Part shown: one piece after another, positions 1-6,968 of the stretch
How the letters are laid out: each line of letters opens with the position of its first letter
Numbering within the stretch: position 1 is the first letter of the stretch
Assembly (NCBI GenBank): GCA_964385195.1
Contig: CAYLOC010000041.1
Span: 1 to 20,115, forward strand
Reading direction: 5' to 3'
Source: CAYLOC01 sp964385195
GTDB taxonomy: Bacteria > Actinomycetota > Actinomycetes > Propionibacteriales > Nocardioidaceae
DNA length: 20,115 nucleotides
Position numbers and translations under genes: made by a program
The notes under the pieces: model-generated
Told to the model about the DNA's origin: nothing
What the model saw: the letters and a program-made list of their open reading frames with translations, nothing else
Databases searched by the model: none

Positions 1-1
1 G

Positions 2-862
2 TTAGCGGCCGATGGTACGGCGCCGGTCGCGGCGGTACCCGGCCACGGCCAGCGCGGCGAGTACCACGCTGAACCCGACGACCCAGGCCAGGTCCACGAG
101 CCACGGCCCGGGCGGCGTCATCCCGAACTGGGCGATGTCGGCGGCCGGGGCCAGCTGCCCCCAGACGAGCTGGCCGAAGTGGTACGTCGGCAGATACGGC
201 GCGATCGTCTGCACGAAGCCGGGCAGCGCGTCCAGCGGCATGAAGAACCCGGACGCGAACGACAGCGGCAGGAACACCACGTTGGCGACCGTGGTCGCCG
301 CTTTCGGGCGCACCCAGTAGGCCAGGGCCCAGCCCATGGGCGCGAACAGCACTGTCCCGGCCAGCAGCACCAGCACGGTGCGTACCAGGTCCGTGATGTC
401 GAAGCGGACACCGCCGGCCACGGCAAGGACCAGCAGCAGGGCCAGTACCGCAGCGGAGAACAGCACCGCCATCACGATCTTGCCTGCCAGGTAGACCCAC
501 ATCGGCATCGGTGTCGCACGCAGTCGCCGTACCCAACCCAGACGCCGCTCGTAAGCCACGCCGACACCGAAGGTGAACAGCGACTCGGTGACCAGGTTGA
601 ACCCGGCGATCGAGCCGAACATCAGCGCACCGATCGACGTACCGCCGTCCAGCTGCTCCCCGGCCGAGGGCATCCCGAACATCGCGTAGAGGATCGCCGG
701 CATCGCCAGGATGCCGATCGCGTACTCCGGCATCCGCAGGTGCTGCCGGATCTCTGCCCGGACGTGCTCGGCGAACATGCCCAGCGTCGACCCCGTCGGG
801 CGCGCCTCCGCGCTCAGCCGCCGCTCGGCGATCTCCGCCGTCACCACTGGTGTCTCGGTCAT
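2..862 (-). CDS. ABC-2 type transporter permease
   Basis: Integral membrane subunit of an ABC exporter, 286 aa and complete (TAA stop at the window edge). A soluble N-terminus of about 45 residues is followed by roughly six hydrophobic segments. These begin near EYAIGILAMPAILYAMFG and end with LVDLAWVVGFSVVLAALAVAGY, and an Arg-rich tail closes the protein. This is the usual length and layout of ABC2_membrane (DrrB/YvfS-like) permeases. Its ATG overlaps the stop codon of the ATPase gene by 4 bp (ATGA), so the two are translationally coupled and should form one transporter. The substrate cannot be read from the sequence; relatives export drugs, lipids or peptides. The divergent two-component system next door suggests that expression responds to an envelope or antibiotic signal (inference). 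Confidence 0.9.
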   Translation of the reverse strand: MTETPVVTAEIAERRLSAEARPTGSTLGMFAEHVRAEIRQHLRMPEYAIGILAMPAILYAMFGMPSAGEQLDGGTSIGALMFGSIAGFNLVTESLFTFGVGVAYERRLGWVRRLRATPMPMWVYLAGKIVMAVLFSAAVLALLLVLAVAGGVRFDITDLVRTVLVLLAGTVLFAPMGWALAYWVRPKAATTVANVVFLPLSFASGFFMPLDALPGFVQTIAPYLPTYHFGQLVWGQLAPAADIAQFGMTPPGPWLVDLAWVVGFSVVLAALAVAGYRRDRRRTIGR

Positions 863-1812
863 GCCGCAGCCCCCGTCTCCTCCGCGGTCAGCGCGAGGAA
901 CGCCGTTTCCAGGTCGGCGTCGGCCACCGTGAGCTCATCGATCACGGCCCCGTCGTGCACCAGCCGGGCGAGCACCGCCTCCGGCCGGGTGCAATGCACC
1001 GTCACCTCCCGCGCACCGTGCGCAACGTCCTGCACCCCGCTCGCGGTACCGCGCGGGGTGCAGGACGTTGCGGTGGTGGCGGTGACGTGTTGGACCCCGG
1101 GTACGGCGGACAGTACGGCGTCGGGGGCGTCGGTCACCAGGTGGATCGTCTTCGCCGGGACCAGGGCCTTCAGCTGTCCCGCGGTTCCGTCATGGATCAC
1201 CTGTCCGTGATGCAGCACCACCACGCGGTCGGCGTACTCGTCGGCCTCGGTGAGGTAGTGGGTCGAGAACAGCACCGTTTTACCGAGCCCGGTGAGCGCC
1301 CGGGCACGGTCCCAGAACGCTCCGCGTCCCGCGACGTCCATCGCGACGGTCGGCTCGTCGAGCAGGAGCAGGTCCGGGTCACCGGCCAGCGCGAGTGCGA
1401 ACTCCAGCCGCTGCCGCTGCCCGCCGGAGAGCTCCGCCACCCGTTTGCGTCCGACGGTCCTGAGCCCGGCCTGGCCGAGCACCACCTCGACCGGAAGCCG
1501 GTAGGGATAGTAGCGGCCAACCAGCTGCACCACCTCGCGGACGGTCAGGCCTTCCGGGACCGCCTCCTGCTGCAGCATCGCGCCCACCCGCCCGCGCACG
1601 GCCGGTTGCTGGGGGGTGCCGCCGAACAGCCGGGCGGTCCCGGCGTCGGGCTCCCGTAGCCCCAGCAGCACGTTGATCAGGGTGGACTTCCCGGCGCCGT
1701 TGGGGCCGAGGATGCACACCACCTCACCCTCGGTCACCTGCAGCGTGACCCCCCGTAGTGCCCGCACCTGCTTGTACCGCACGCACAGGTCTGTCACGTC
1801 GACGACGTCCAT
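859..1812 (-). CDS. ABC transporter ATP-binding protein
   Basis: ATPase subunit that powers the neighbouring permease, 317 aa. Walker A GPNGAGKST lies at residues 36-44, followed by the signature LSGGQRQRLEFAL, Walker B LLLLDEPT and a switch-region His in FSTHY. I chose the ATG at 1812 because the strong ribosome site GGAAGGAG lies just upstream and the nucleotide-binding fold starts at once (MDVVDVTDLCVRY). The same frame stays open to 1923, but those residues look non-coding. The C-terminal accessory domain, ending in DLETAFLALT, is the type seen in drug and lipid exporters. Within it, about residues 247-264 are encoded by a perfect palindrome and look like an in-frame insertion between two beta-strand-like segments. 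This lies outside the catalytic core, so activity is probably kept. The divergent kinase gene starts 128 bp away. Confidence 0.93.
   Translation of the reverse strand: MDVVDVTDLCVRYKQVRALRGVTLQVTEGEVVCILGPNGAGKSTLINVLLGLREPDAGTARLFGGTPQQPAVRGRVGAMLQQEAVPEGLTVREVVQLVGRYYPYRLPVEVVLGQAGLRTVGRKRVAELSGGQRQRLEFALALAGDPDLLLLDEPTVAMDVAGRGAFWDRARALTGLGKTVLFSTHYLTEADEYADRVVVLHHGQVIHDGTAGQLKALVPAKTIHLVTDAPDAVLSAVPGVQHVTATTATSCTPRGTASGVQDVAHGAREVTVHCTRPEAVLARLVHDGAVIDELTVADADLETAFLALTAEETGAAA
1021..1072. repeat. Palindromic element inside the ABC ATPase gene (copy A)
   Basis: Two perfect 20-bp arms (1021-1040 and 1053-1072, starting CGCAACGTCCTGC) enclose a 12-nt centre that itself holds the palindrome GCGGTACCGC. 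The element lies inside the ATPase reading frame and adds about 17 residues without a stop or frameshift. The outer half-site AACGTCCTGC/GCAGGACGTT recurs at 16920-16975 inside dnaE2. No coding constraint explains a 20-bp perfect dyad here, so a mobile or spreading palindromic element is the best reading (inference). Confidence 0.8.
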
Positions 1813-1864
1813 CGCTCTCCTTCCGGTCGTCCTCCACGATGCCGGTGCACGCCGACCGGTAACA

Positions 1865-1903
1865 GTGCCACCCGTCACGACCTCCGCCCGTGACTTCTGG
1901 CAC
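1865..1903. promoter_or_regulatory. Dyad operator between divergent ABC and two-component operons
   Basis: The symmetrical structure is GTGCCA-N3-GTCACG-N9-CGTGAC-N3-TGGCAC, with every arm base matched. It lies midway between the ATPase start (1812) and the kinase start (1941) and overlaps the expected upstream promoter region of the kinase gene. NarL/LuxR-type regulators bind dyads of this kind, and one is encoded just downstream. It is therefore the best candidate for the site through which that regulator controls one or both operons. Binding itself is inference. Confidence 0.6.
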
Positions 1904-1927
1904 CTGTCGTGCACCGCGGCCACCGCT

Positions 1928-1940
1928 TATCGTTGAGCCG
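1928..1940 (+). promoter_or_regulatory. Putative -10 element for a leaderless kinase transcript
   Basis: TATCGT at 1928-1933 fits the actinobacterial TANNNT -10 pattern and ends 7 nt before the ATG at 1941. No purine-rich ribosome site precedes that ATG, so transcription probably starts at or beside the start codon. No good -35 hexamer is visible; the 39-bp dyad sits where one would be expected, consistent with a regulated or activator-dependent promoter. Confidence 0.4.
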
Positions 1941-3053
1941 ATGGATGTGCTGCTCGGACGGCTCGGGCTGACCGCCAGCGCCATGGCATGGTCGGCGGTC
2001 GGGTTGCCCATGCTCATCGGCGAGTTCTACGCCGACGGGCCGCACGCGGGGCCGATCTGGTGGGGGCTGTACCTGGCCTACGGCGTGTGCATGTTCGCCG
2101 TGGTCTACTTCATCCCGTTCTCCTGGCGGCGGGTCCACAACGTGGTGCTGGTGCTGCAAGTCCTGCTGGGCGTCACCCTGTACGCGTTGAACCTGAGCTG
2201 GGGGTTCACTGCGGTCCTGCTCGGCTGCAGCACCGCGGCGGCCGGGTTCACCTGGCGGTTCCGCGGAGGCCTCACAGTCTCGGTGCTCCAGGCGATCGCC
2301 GTACTCATCGGCAACTTGCGCATCGGCGTGTGGTCCGGTGTCATCGCGATGCTCGCGTTCGGCGCGTTCATGGTCTTCATCACCTTGATGGTCGAGGCCC
2401 TGCTGCGCGAAGCGGAGTCTCGCGAGAAGCTGGCGCAGGTCAACGCCGAGCTGGAGGAGGCACAACGTCGGCTTGCCGACTCCGCCCGCGCCACCGAACG
2501 GCTGCGGATCGCCCGGGAGCTTCACGACCTGATCGGTCATCAGCTGACGTCTCTGGCGTTGGAGCTGGAGGTGGCCAGCCACCAGAGCACGGGTACGGCG
2601 AAAGCGCGCGTGGAGCGGGCACGGCAGCAGGCCAAGACGCTACTCACCGACGTCCGTGAAGTGGTCAGCCAGTTCCGGGAGCCAGACGTGGACATCGCGA
2701 CCCAGCTGCACGCGATCACCGACCGGGTGCAGCGCCCGGCCGTCCATCTCGACCTGGCCGACGACGTCGTCATCACCGACGCCAGGCACGCGCACGCGCT
2801 GCTGCGGTGCGTGCAGGAGCTGGTCACCAACGCGGTCCGCCACGCCGGCGCGGACAACCTGTGGGTCGCGATCACCACCGGCCCTGACGGTGTCCAGCTC
2901 ACCGCACACGACGACGGACACGGCGCACCCGAGGTGCAGCCCGGCAACGGGCTGGCCGGGATGCAGGAGCGGTTCGAGCTGGTGGGTGGCCAGGTGTCGT
3001 TCACCACCGGGCCCGGGAACGGTTTCGCCGTACACGCGACGGTCCCCCGATGA
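1941..3053 (+). CDS. NarL-family sensor histidine kinase
   Basis: Membrane sensor kinase, 370 aa. Six hydrophobic segments fill roughly residues 8-150, with no large extracellular domain, as in DesK-like intramembrane sensors. A coiled-coil-like helix (EAESREKLAQVNAELEEAQRRL) follows. The HisKA_3 dimerisation box RIARELHDLIGHQLTSL carries the phosphoacceptor His195. The ATPase domain has the N box (ELVTNAVRHA, Asn297) and the G box (DDGHG, then GNGLAGMQERF). The ATG at 1941 fits the start of the membrane region; the open frame to 1890 has no support. The gene overlaps the response regulator by 4 bp (ATGA). The divergent ABC genes give an arrangement like Bacillus YvfTU/YvfRS, suggesting that it senses the compound the exporter handles (inference). 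Confidence 0.92.
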   Translation: MDVLLGRLGLTASAMAWSAVGLPMLIGEFYADGPHAGPIWWGLYLAYGVCMFAVVYFIPFSWRRVHNVVLVLQVLLGVTLYALNLSWGFTAVLLGCSTAAAGFTWRFRGGLTVSVLQAIAVLIGNLRIGVWSGVIAMLAFGAFMVFITLMVEALLREAESREKLAQVNAELEEAQRRLADSARATERLRIARELHDLIGHQLTSLALELEVASHQSTGTAKARVERARQQAKTLLTDVREVVSQFREPDVDIATQLHAITDRVQRPAVHLDLADDVVITDARHAHALLRCVQELVTNAVRHAGADNLWVAITTGPDGVQLTAHDDGHGAPEVQPGNGLAGMQERFELVGGQVSFTTGPGNGFAVHATVPR

Positions 3054-3724
3054 CGCCAGCACCGGAGCCGATCCGCGTCCTCCTTGTTGACGACCAGCAC
3101 CTGGTGCGGCAGGGGTTCCGCAGCCTGCTGGAGCTGTCGGACCGGATCGTGGTGGCGGGCGAGGCCGCGGACGGTGAGGAGGCGGTGGCCCATGTGCTCA
3201 GCGACCGGCCCGACGTCGTCCTGCTGGATCTGCGGATGCCACGGCTGGACGGGATCGGGACCTTGAGGGCGCTGGCCGCCAAGGACGCCCTGCCTCCGAC
3301 GCTGGTACTGACCACGTTCGACGACGACGCCGAACTGCTCCAGGCCCTGGTCGCGGGCGCCCGCGGTTACCTGCTGAAGGACGTGACGCTGGAGCGGGTC
3401 GTGGCGGCGATCGAGACGCTGCACGCCGGTGCAACGTTCATCCAGCCGGCGGTCACCCAACGGCTGCTGCAGTCCCTCGGGCAGCACCCGCTGACGTTCG
3501 AGCGGGCCGACCGTCCCGAGCGGCTGACGCCACGCGAGACCGAGATCCTGCGACTGATGGCCGGCGGCTACTCCAACAAGGAGATCGCAGGCGCGGTGCA
3601 CATCACCGAGGGGACGGCCAAGAACCAGGTATCGGCGATCCTGCTCAAACTCGGGGTGCGGGACCGCACCCGCGCCGTCCTCCGCGGCCTGGAGCTCGGC
3701 TGGGTGCAGAACCCCGGTCACTGA
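3050..3724 (+). CDS. NarL/LuxR-family response regulator
   Basis: Cytoplasmic DNA-binding partner of the kinase, 224 aa. The receiver domain (about residues 8-125) has the acidic pair D14 D15, the phosphoacceptor Asp60 in VVLLDLRMP and the conserved Lys in GYLLKD. The output domain (about residues 155-212) is a LuxR helix-turn-helix: LTPRETEILRLMAGG, then SNKEIAGAVHITEGTAKNQVSAIL. Length and layout are normal for the family. The start overlaps the kinase stop by 4 bp, so the pair is co-translated. Its likely targets are its own operon and the divergent ABC genes through the dyad at 1865-1903 (inference). A small hairpin follows 7 nt after the stop codon. Confidence 0.95.
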   Translation: MTPAPEPIRVLLVDDQHLVRQGFRSLLELSDRIVVAGEAADGEEAVAHVLSDRPDVVLLDLRMPRLDGIGTLRALAAKDALPPTLVLTTFDDDAELLQALVAGARGYLLKDVTLERVVAAIETLHAGATFIQPAVTQRLLQSLGQHPLTFERADRPERLTPRETEILRLMAGGYSNKEIAGAVHITEGTAKNQVSAILLKLGVRDRTRAVLRGLELGWVQNPGH

Positions 3725-3731
3725 CGTTCAC

Positions 3732-3752
3732 CCGCCGCCGGGGTGGTGGCGG
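3732..3752 (+). terminator. Possible hairpin terminator after the two-component operon
   Basis: CCGCCGCC and GGTGGCGG form an 8-bp stem (one G-U pair) with a 5-nt loop, 7 nt after the regulator stop codon. There is no T tract, which is common for actinobacterial hairpin terminators but makes the call weak. Confidence 0.35.
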
Positions 3753-3779
3753 AGGCCCTCCGAGCCCCAAGTCCCATGG

Positions 3780-3799
3780 CATGAGGCGAATTCCTCATG
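3780..3799. promoter_or_regulatory. Inverted repeat upstream of the secreted-protein gene
   Basis: CATGAGG-N6-CCTCATG is a perfect 7-bp dyad lying 62 bp before the ATG at 3862. The spacing suits an operator near a promoter, but I see no convincing -35/-10 pair, and a chance palindrome cannot be excluded. Confidence 0.3.
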
Positions 3800-3861
3800 A
3801 CGGACTGCAGACGCGACACGACGCTGGAAGCAACTGCTGTCCACCTGATCCGGGAGGGATC

Positions 3862-4413
3862 ATGACCACACTGGCCACACTGGCGCGCCGTACCGCCGTC
3901 ACCGTCGCGGTGCTCGCGGCCGGACTCGCGATGTCGGTACCACCCGCCGTTGGCGCCCCCAACGACGCCGCGCAGGCCCGAAGGGCCACCGCCGGCTTCC
4001 ACCACTCAACCGTCATCACCAGCAACCCCGACTGGTTCCAGCTCTTCGACCTGCAAGGCATCACCTGCATTGACAGCCCGGTCGGCGCCATGGGCATCCA
4101 CTTCGTCAACGGTGCCCGCCTGGCAGACCCCGCCGAACGTGCCGCCGAGCCGGAGGCAGTCATCTACGAGCCGACCAGGTCCGGGAGGCTGCGCCTCGTC
4201 GGCGTGGAGTACGTCGTCACCAAGCAGGCCTGGGAAGAGGCGGGGAACACCGGCGTACCGCGACTCTTCGGGCATGACTTTCTCTTCGTCCCGGCCGGCA
4301 ACCGCTACGGGCTGCCCGACTTCTACGCGCTGCACGCGTGGATCTGGAAACACAACCCGGACGGGATGCACAAGGACTGGAACCCGCGCGTCACCTGCGC
4401 CTACGCGCACTGA
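3862..4413 (+). CDS. Small secreted protein of unknown function
   Basis: 183 aa. A Sec signal peptide is clear: Arg-containing N-region (MTTLATLARR), hydrophobic core (TVAVLAAGLAMSV) and a likely cleavage after PAVGA, near residue 32. The mature part is compact and has only two visible cysteines, in GITCIDS and VTCAYAH, which could form one disulfide. It is rich in aromatic and His residues near the C-terminus (DFYALHAWIWKHNPDG). I do not recognise a catalytic motif; similar exported proteins of unknown role are common in actinobacteria. I chose the ATG at 3862 because GGGAGGG precedes it and the signal peptide begins there; the frame is open back to 3781. The gene ends two bases before the assembly gap, so its downstream context is unknown. 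Confidence 0.75.
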   Translation: MTTLATLARRTAVTVAVLAAGLAMSVPPAVGAPNDAAQARRATAGFHHSTVITSNPDWFQLFDLQGITCIDSPVGAMGIHFVNGARLADPAERAAEPEAVIYEPTRSGRLRLVGVEYVVTKQAWEEAGNTGVPRLFGHDFLFVPAGNRYGLPDFYALHAWIWKHNPDGMHKDWNPRVTCAYAH

Positions 4414-4414
4414 C

Positions 4415-4514
4415 NNNNNNNNNNNNNNNNNNNNNNNNNNNNNNNNNNNNNNNNNNNNNNNNNNNNNNNNNNNNNNNNNNNNNNNNNNNNNNNNNNNNNN
4501 NNNNNNNNNNNNNN
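4415..4514. other. Assembly gap (100 N)
   Basis: Exactly 100 Ns, the conventional filler for a gap of unknown length. It removes the C-terminus of the PASTA kinase and everything between that gene and the secreted-protein gene. Nothing inside it can be annotated. Confidence 0.98.
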
Positions 4515-6496
4515 GGATCCTGCTTGACGACGAACCCGAGCCCGAAGTACGGCGAGTTGTGCTCGACCTCGACGTCGAACCCGGCGTTTTCCAGTGCTTC
4601 TTTGGCGTCCTCGATCCCGTAGGAGCGGACACTGGGAACCTCCACCAGGTGCGGGCCCCGACTGATCACCAGGTGCACCGTGTCCCCGCGGTGCCCCGTG
4701 CCGTGGGCCGGCTGTTGCGAGACCACGTCCCCTTCCTCGACGTGGTCGTTGAAGGCGGTGCTCGTGTCGACGGTGAACCCTGCTTCGCTCAGCGCCTCCT
4801 TGGCGTCGTCGGCGTCCTCACCGGTGTAGTCCTCGATCGTGATCGGCTCGGGGCCTTTACTGATGACGAGGCTGACATCAGCGTTCCGCTTCAGCGGCTT
4901 CCCCGCCTCCGGCTCGAACCGGATCACCGTTCCCTTCTTGGCCTGATCGCTCCACTCACGGGAGACGTCGCCGACGTTGAGCGCATGTTCCTTGATGGCC
5001 CTGCGTGCCGCCGGTGCGCTCATCCCGTCCAGGTCCGGCACCTTGTGCCGCTCGGGTCCCTTGGAGACGACCGCGTTCACTGTGCCGCCCTTGACAATCC
5101 GCGCTCCGGGACCGGGATCGGTGGAGACCAGGCGCCCCGCCGGCACCGTCTCGGAGTAGGTGTTGCCGGTGATCCGCAGCGACAGCCCCGCGTCGGCGAG
5201 CCGGTGCTTGGCGGCGCTCTGGGTGAGGCTCATCACGTCGGGTGTCACCCGGAACCGGCCGACCCCGAAGTACCAGCCGACCACCCCGGCCCCGATCGCC
5301 AGGGCCAGCACCACCAGGAACGCGATCAGTCCCCGCGTACGCCGGCGTCGGCGTCGTGTCGGTGTGCTCGGTGCCGTCGGTTGTTGCGGGGGAGGGGTCG
5401 CGGCGTCGGGGACCACGGACGTCGGCTCCCACGGCGGTGGCGGGGCCGGTGCGTCGTAGGCCTCCTGGTCGAAGACCTCGTCCACGTCCGGTCGTGGCGA
5501 GGGCGGCAGGAACACCGACTCCGGCTGGGCCTCGACGGGGCGGGTCACCTCGGTGTCGATGGCGACGGTCGGGGTGAGGTCGTCGGTCAGCTCCGGGTCG
5601 TCGGTGACGTGGTGCTCCAGGGCGTGCCGGACCCGGCGCAGCTGACGGAGCATGACGTAGGCATCGGCCGGGCGCAGGTCGCGCTGCCGGGCGGTCGCGC
5701 GGGAGACGAACGCGTCCAGGTACGGCGGGAGGCCAGGCTGCCGGGTCGACGGTGGCGGTACGTCGTCGTGGACGTGTTTGTAGGCGACCTGGATCGGGCT
5801 CTCCCCGGCGTGCGGCTTGCTGCCGGTCAGCAGCTCGAACGTGATCACGCCGAGGGAGTACACGTCGGCGCGGGCGTCCGCCGTACCCTCGGTGACCAGC
5901 TCCGGCGGGAGGTAGGACACGGTGCCCATCAAGATCCCGCTCGTCGCGGTGGCGGTGGTAGCCGAGCTGATCGCCCGCGCGAGACCGAAGTCGGTGACCT
6001 TGATCCGGCCCAGCGGATCCAGCAGCACGTTCTCCGGTTTCAGGTCCCGGTGGATGATCCCGGACTCATGCGCCGCGGCCACCGCCTCGACGAGACCGTC
6101 GAGCAGCTCCATCGCGGCCTGCGGTCGCATCGGGGCCTCGGCGCGGATCAGGTCGCGCAGCGTCCGTCCGCCCTCGACGTACTCCATGACCAGGAACAAC
6201 AGTCCCTCGTCCTCGCCCTGGTCGTACACCGAGACGATGCCGGGATGGCTCAGCCGCGCCGCTGACCGTGCCTCGCGCACGAACCGCTGGGTGAAGTCGG
6301 TGTCGGCGGCCAGGGAGCCGGGCACCACCTTCAGGGCGACGCGGCGGTCCAGCCGCAGGTCCAGGCCCTTGTAGACGGTGGCCATTCCGCCGCGGGCGAT
6401 GCGGCTGCCCACGCGATACCGCCCGTCGAGCAACTGCCCCACGAGCGGGTCTGCGGTGGCGGTCTGGTCCACTTCGCCGAGTGTACGGTCCAGCAT
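4515..6496 (-). CDS. pknL: PASTA-domain Ser/Thr protein kinase (3' end lost in gap)
   Basis: Membrane receptor kinase of the PknB/PknL class; 660 residues remain before the gap. The N-terminal kinase domain (about residues 27-290) has the glycine loop IARGGMATVYKG, the ATP-binding Lys in RVALKV, HRDLKPEN with catalytic Asp151, the DFG of VTDFGLA and a Thr/Ser-rich activation loop. A Pro-rich, acidic juxtamembrane linker follows, then one membrane helix (about residues 388-412). Outside are three complete PASTA repeats (about 417-617) and a fourth cut by the gap, so only a short C-terminus is probably missing. PASTA domains bind muropeptides or lipid II and link the kinase to cell-wall growth. 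It diverges from an Rv2175c-like gene, as pknL does in Mycobacterium tuberculosis, although that PknL lacks PASTA repeats. The symbol rests on synteny. Confidence 0.9.
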
Positions 6497-6551
6497 CCCC
6501 GCTGCCGGGCTGCCTCGCCGCTGCTGGCGCGGCTCATGGCAGGGTGGGGGC

Positions 6552-6923
6552 GTGGATACCTCTGCTGAGCCAGGGGAGCCCACCGGGCTCCCCGTCGACG
6601 AGTGGATGACCCTCACCGAGGCAGCCGAGCTGCTGGACCGGCCACCCGGCAAGATCCGGCACCTGGCCCGCGACCACGAGCTCGCGATCGTGGCGCCGGG
6701 AGGGGGCCGCGAGCCGCTGGTTCCGGCTGCGTTCTTCCTCCGCGGCGCGATCGTCAAGGGCCTGGGCGGCACCCTCACCCTGCTGGCCGACCACGGCTTC
6801 AGCGACGCCGAGGCGATCGAGTGGCTGTTCACCGTCGACGACTCACTCCCGGGCCGGCCGATCGACGCCTTGCGAGAGGATCGTGGCAAGGAGGTCCGTC
6901 GGCGGGCTCAGGTCATCGACTGA
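6552..6923 (+). CDS. Rv2175c-like helix-turn-helix DNA-binding protein
   Basis: 123 aa with a GTG start at 6552, just after a G-rich stretch, and a spacer of only 55 bp from the divergent kinase gene. After a short acidic, Pro-rich N-terminus comes a winged-helix-like region: WMTLTEAAELLDRPPGKIRHLARDHEL, where TLTEAAELL and PGKIRHLARD look like the two helices of the HTH. A small C-terminal domain (VPAAFFLRGAIVKGLGGTLTLLADHGFSD) is typical of the Rv2175c family. In Mycobacterium tuberculosis Rv2175c is phosphorylated by the neighbouring kinase PknL, which blocks DNA binding. The same kinase-substrate relation is likely here (inference). Its promoter must share the short intergenic region with the kinase gene. 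The DNA targets are unknown. Confidence 0.85.
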   Translation: MDTSAEPGEPTGLPVDEWMTLTEAAELLDRPPGKIRHLARDHELAIVAPGGGREPLVPAAFFLRGAIVKGLGGTLTLLADHGFSDAEAIEWLFTVDDSLPGRPIDALREDRGKEVRRRAQVID

Positions 6924-6968
6924 CGCTCGCTGCGCGCTGACCCGGCCACTTGAGGCTCAGCGCCTTTG

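Noticed and set aside
1813..1923. Longer N-terminus for the ABC ATPase
   Set aside because: The ATG at 1812 has a strong ribosome site and begins the conserved fold; the extension would also cover the dyad operator.
4391..6889. Kinase frame extended both upstream of 6496 and through the N run
   Set aside because: Upstream residues overlap the divergent Rv2175c-like gene and are not kinase-like; translation across Ns is meaningless.
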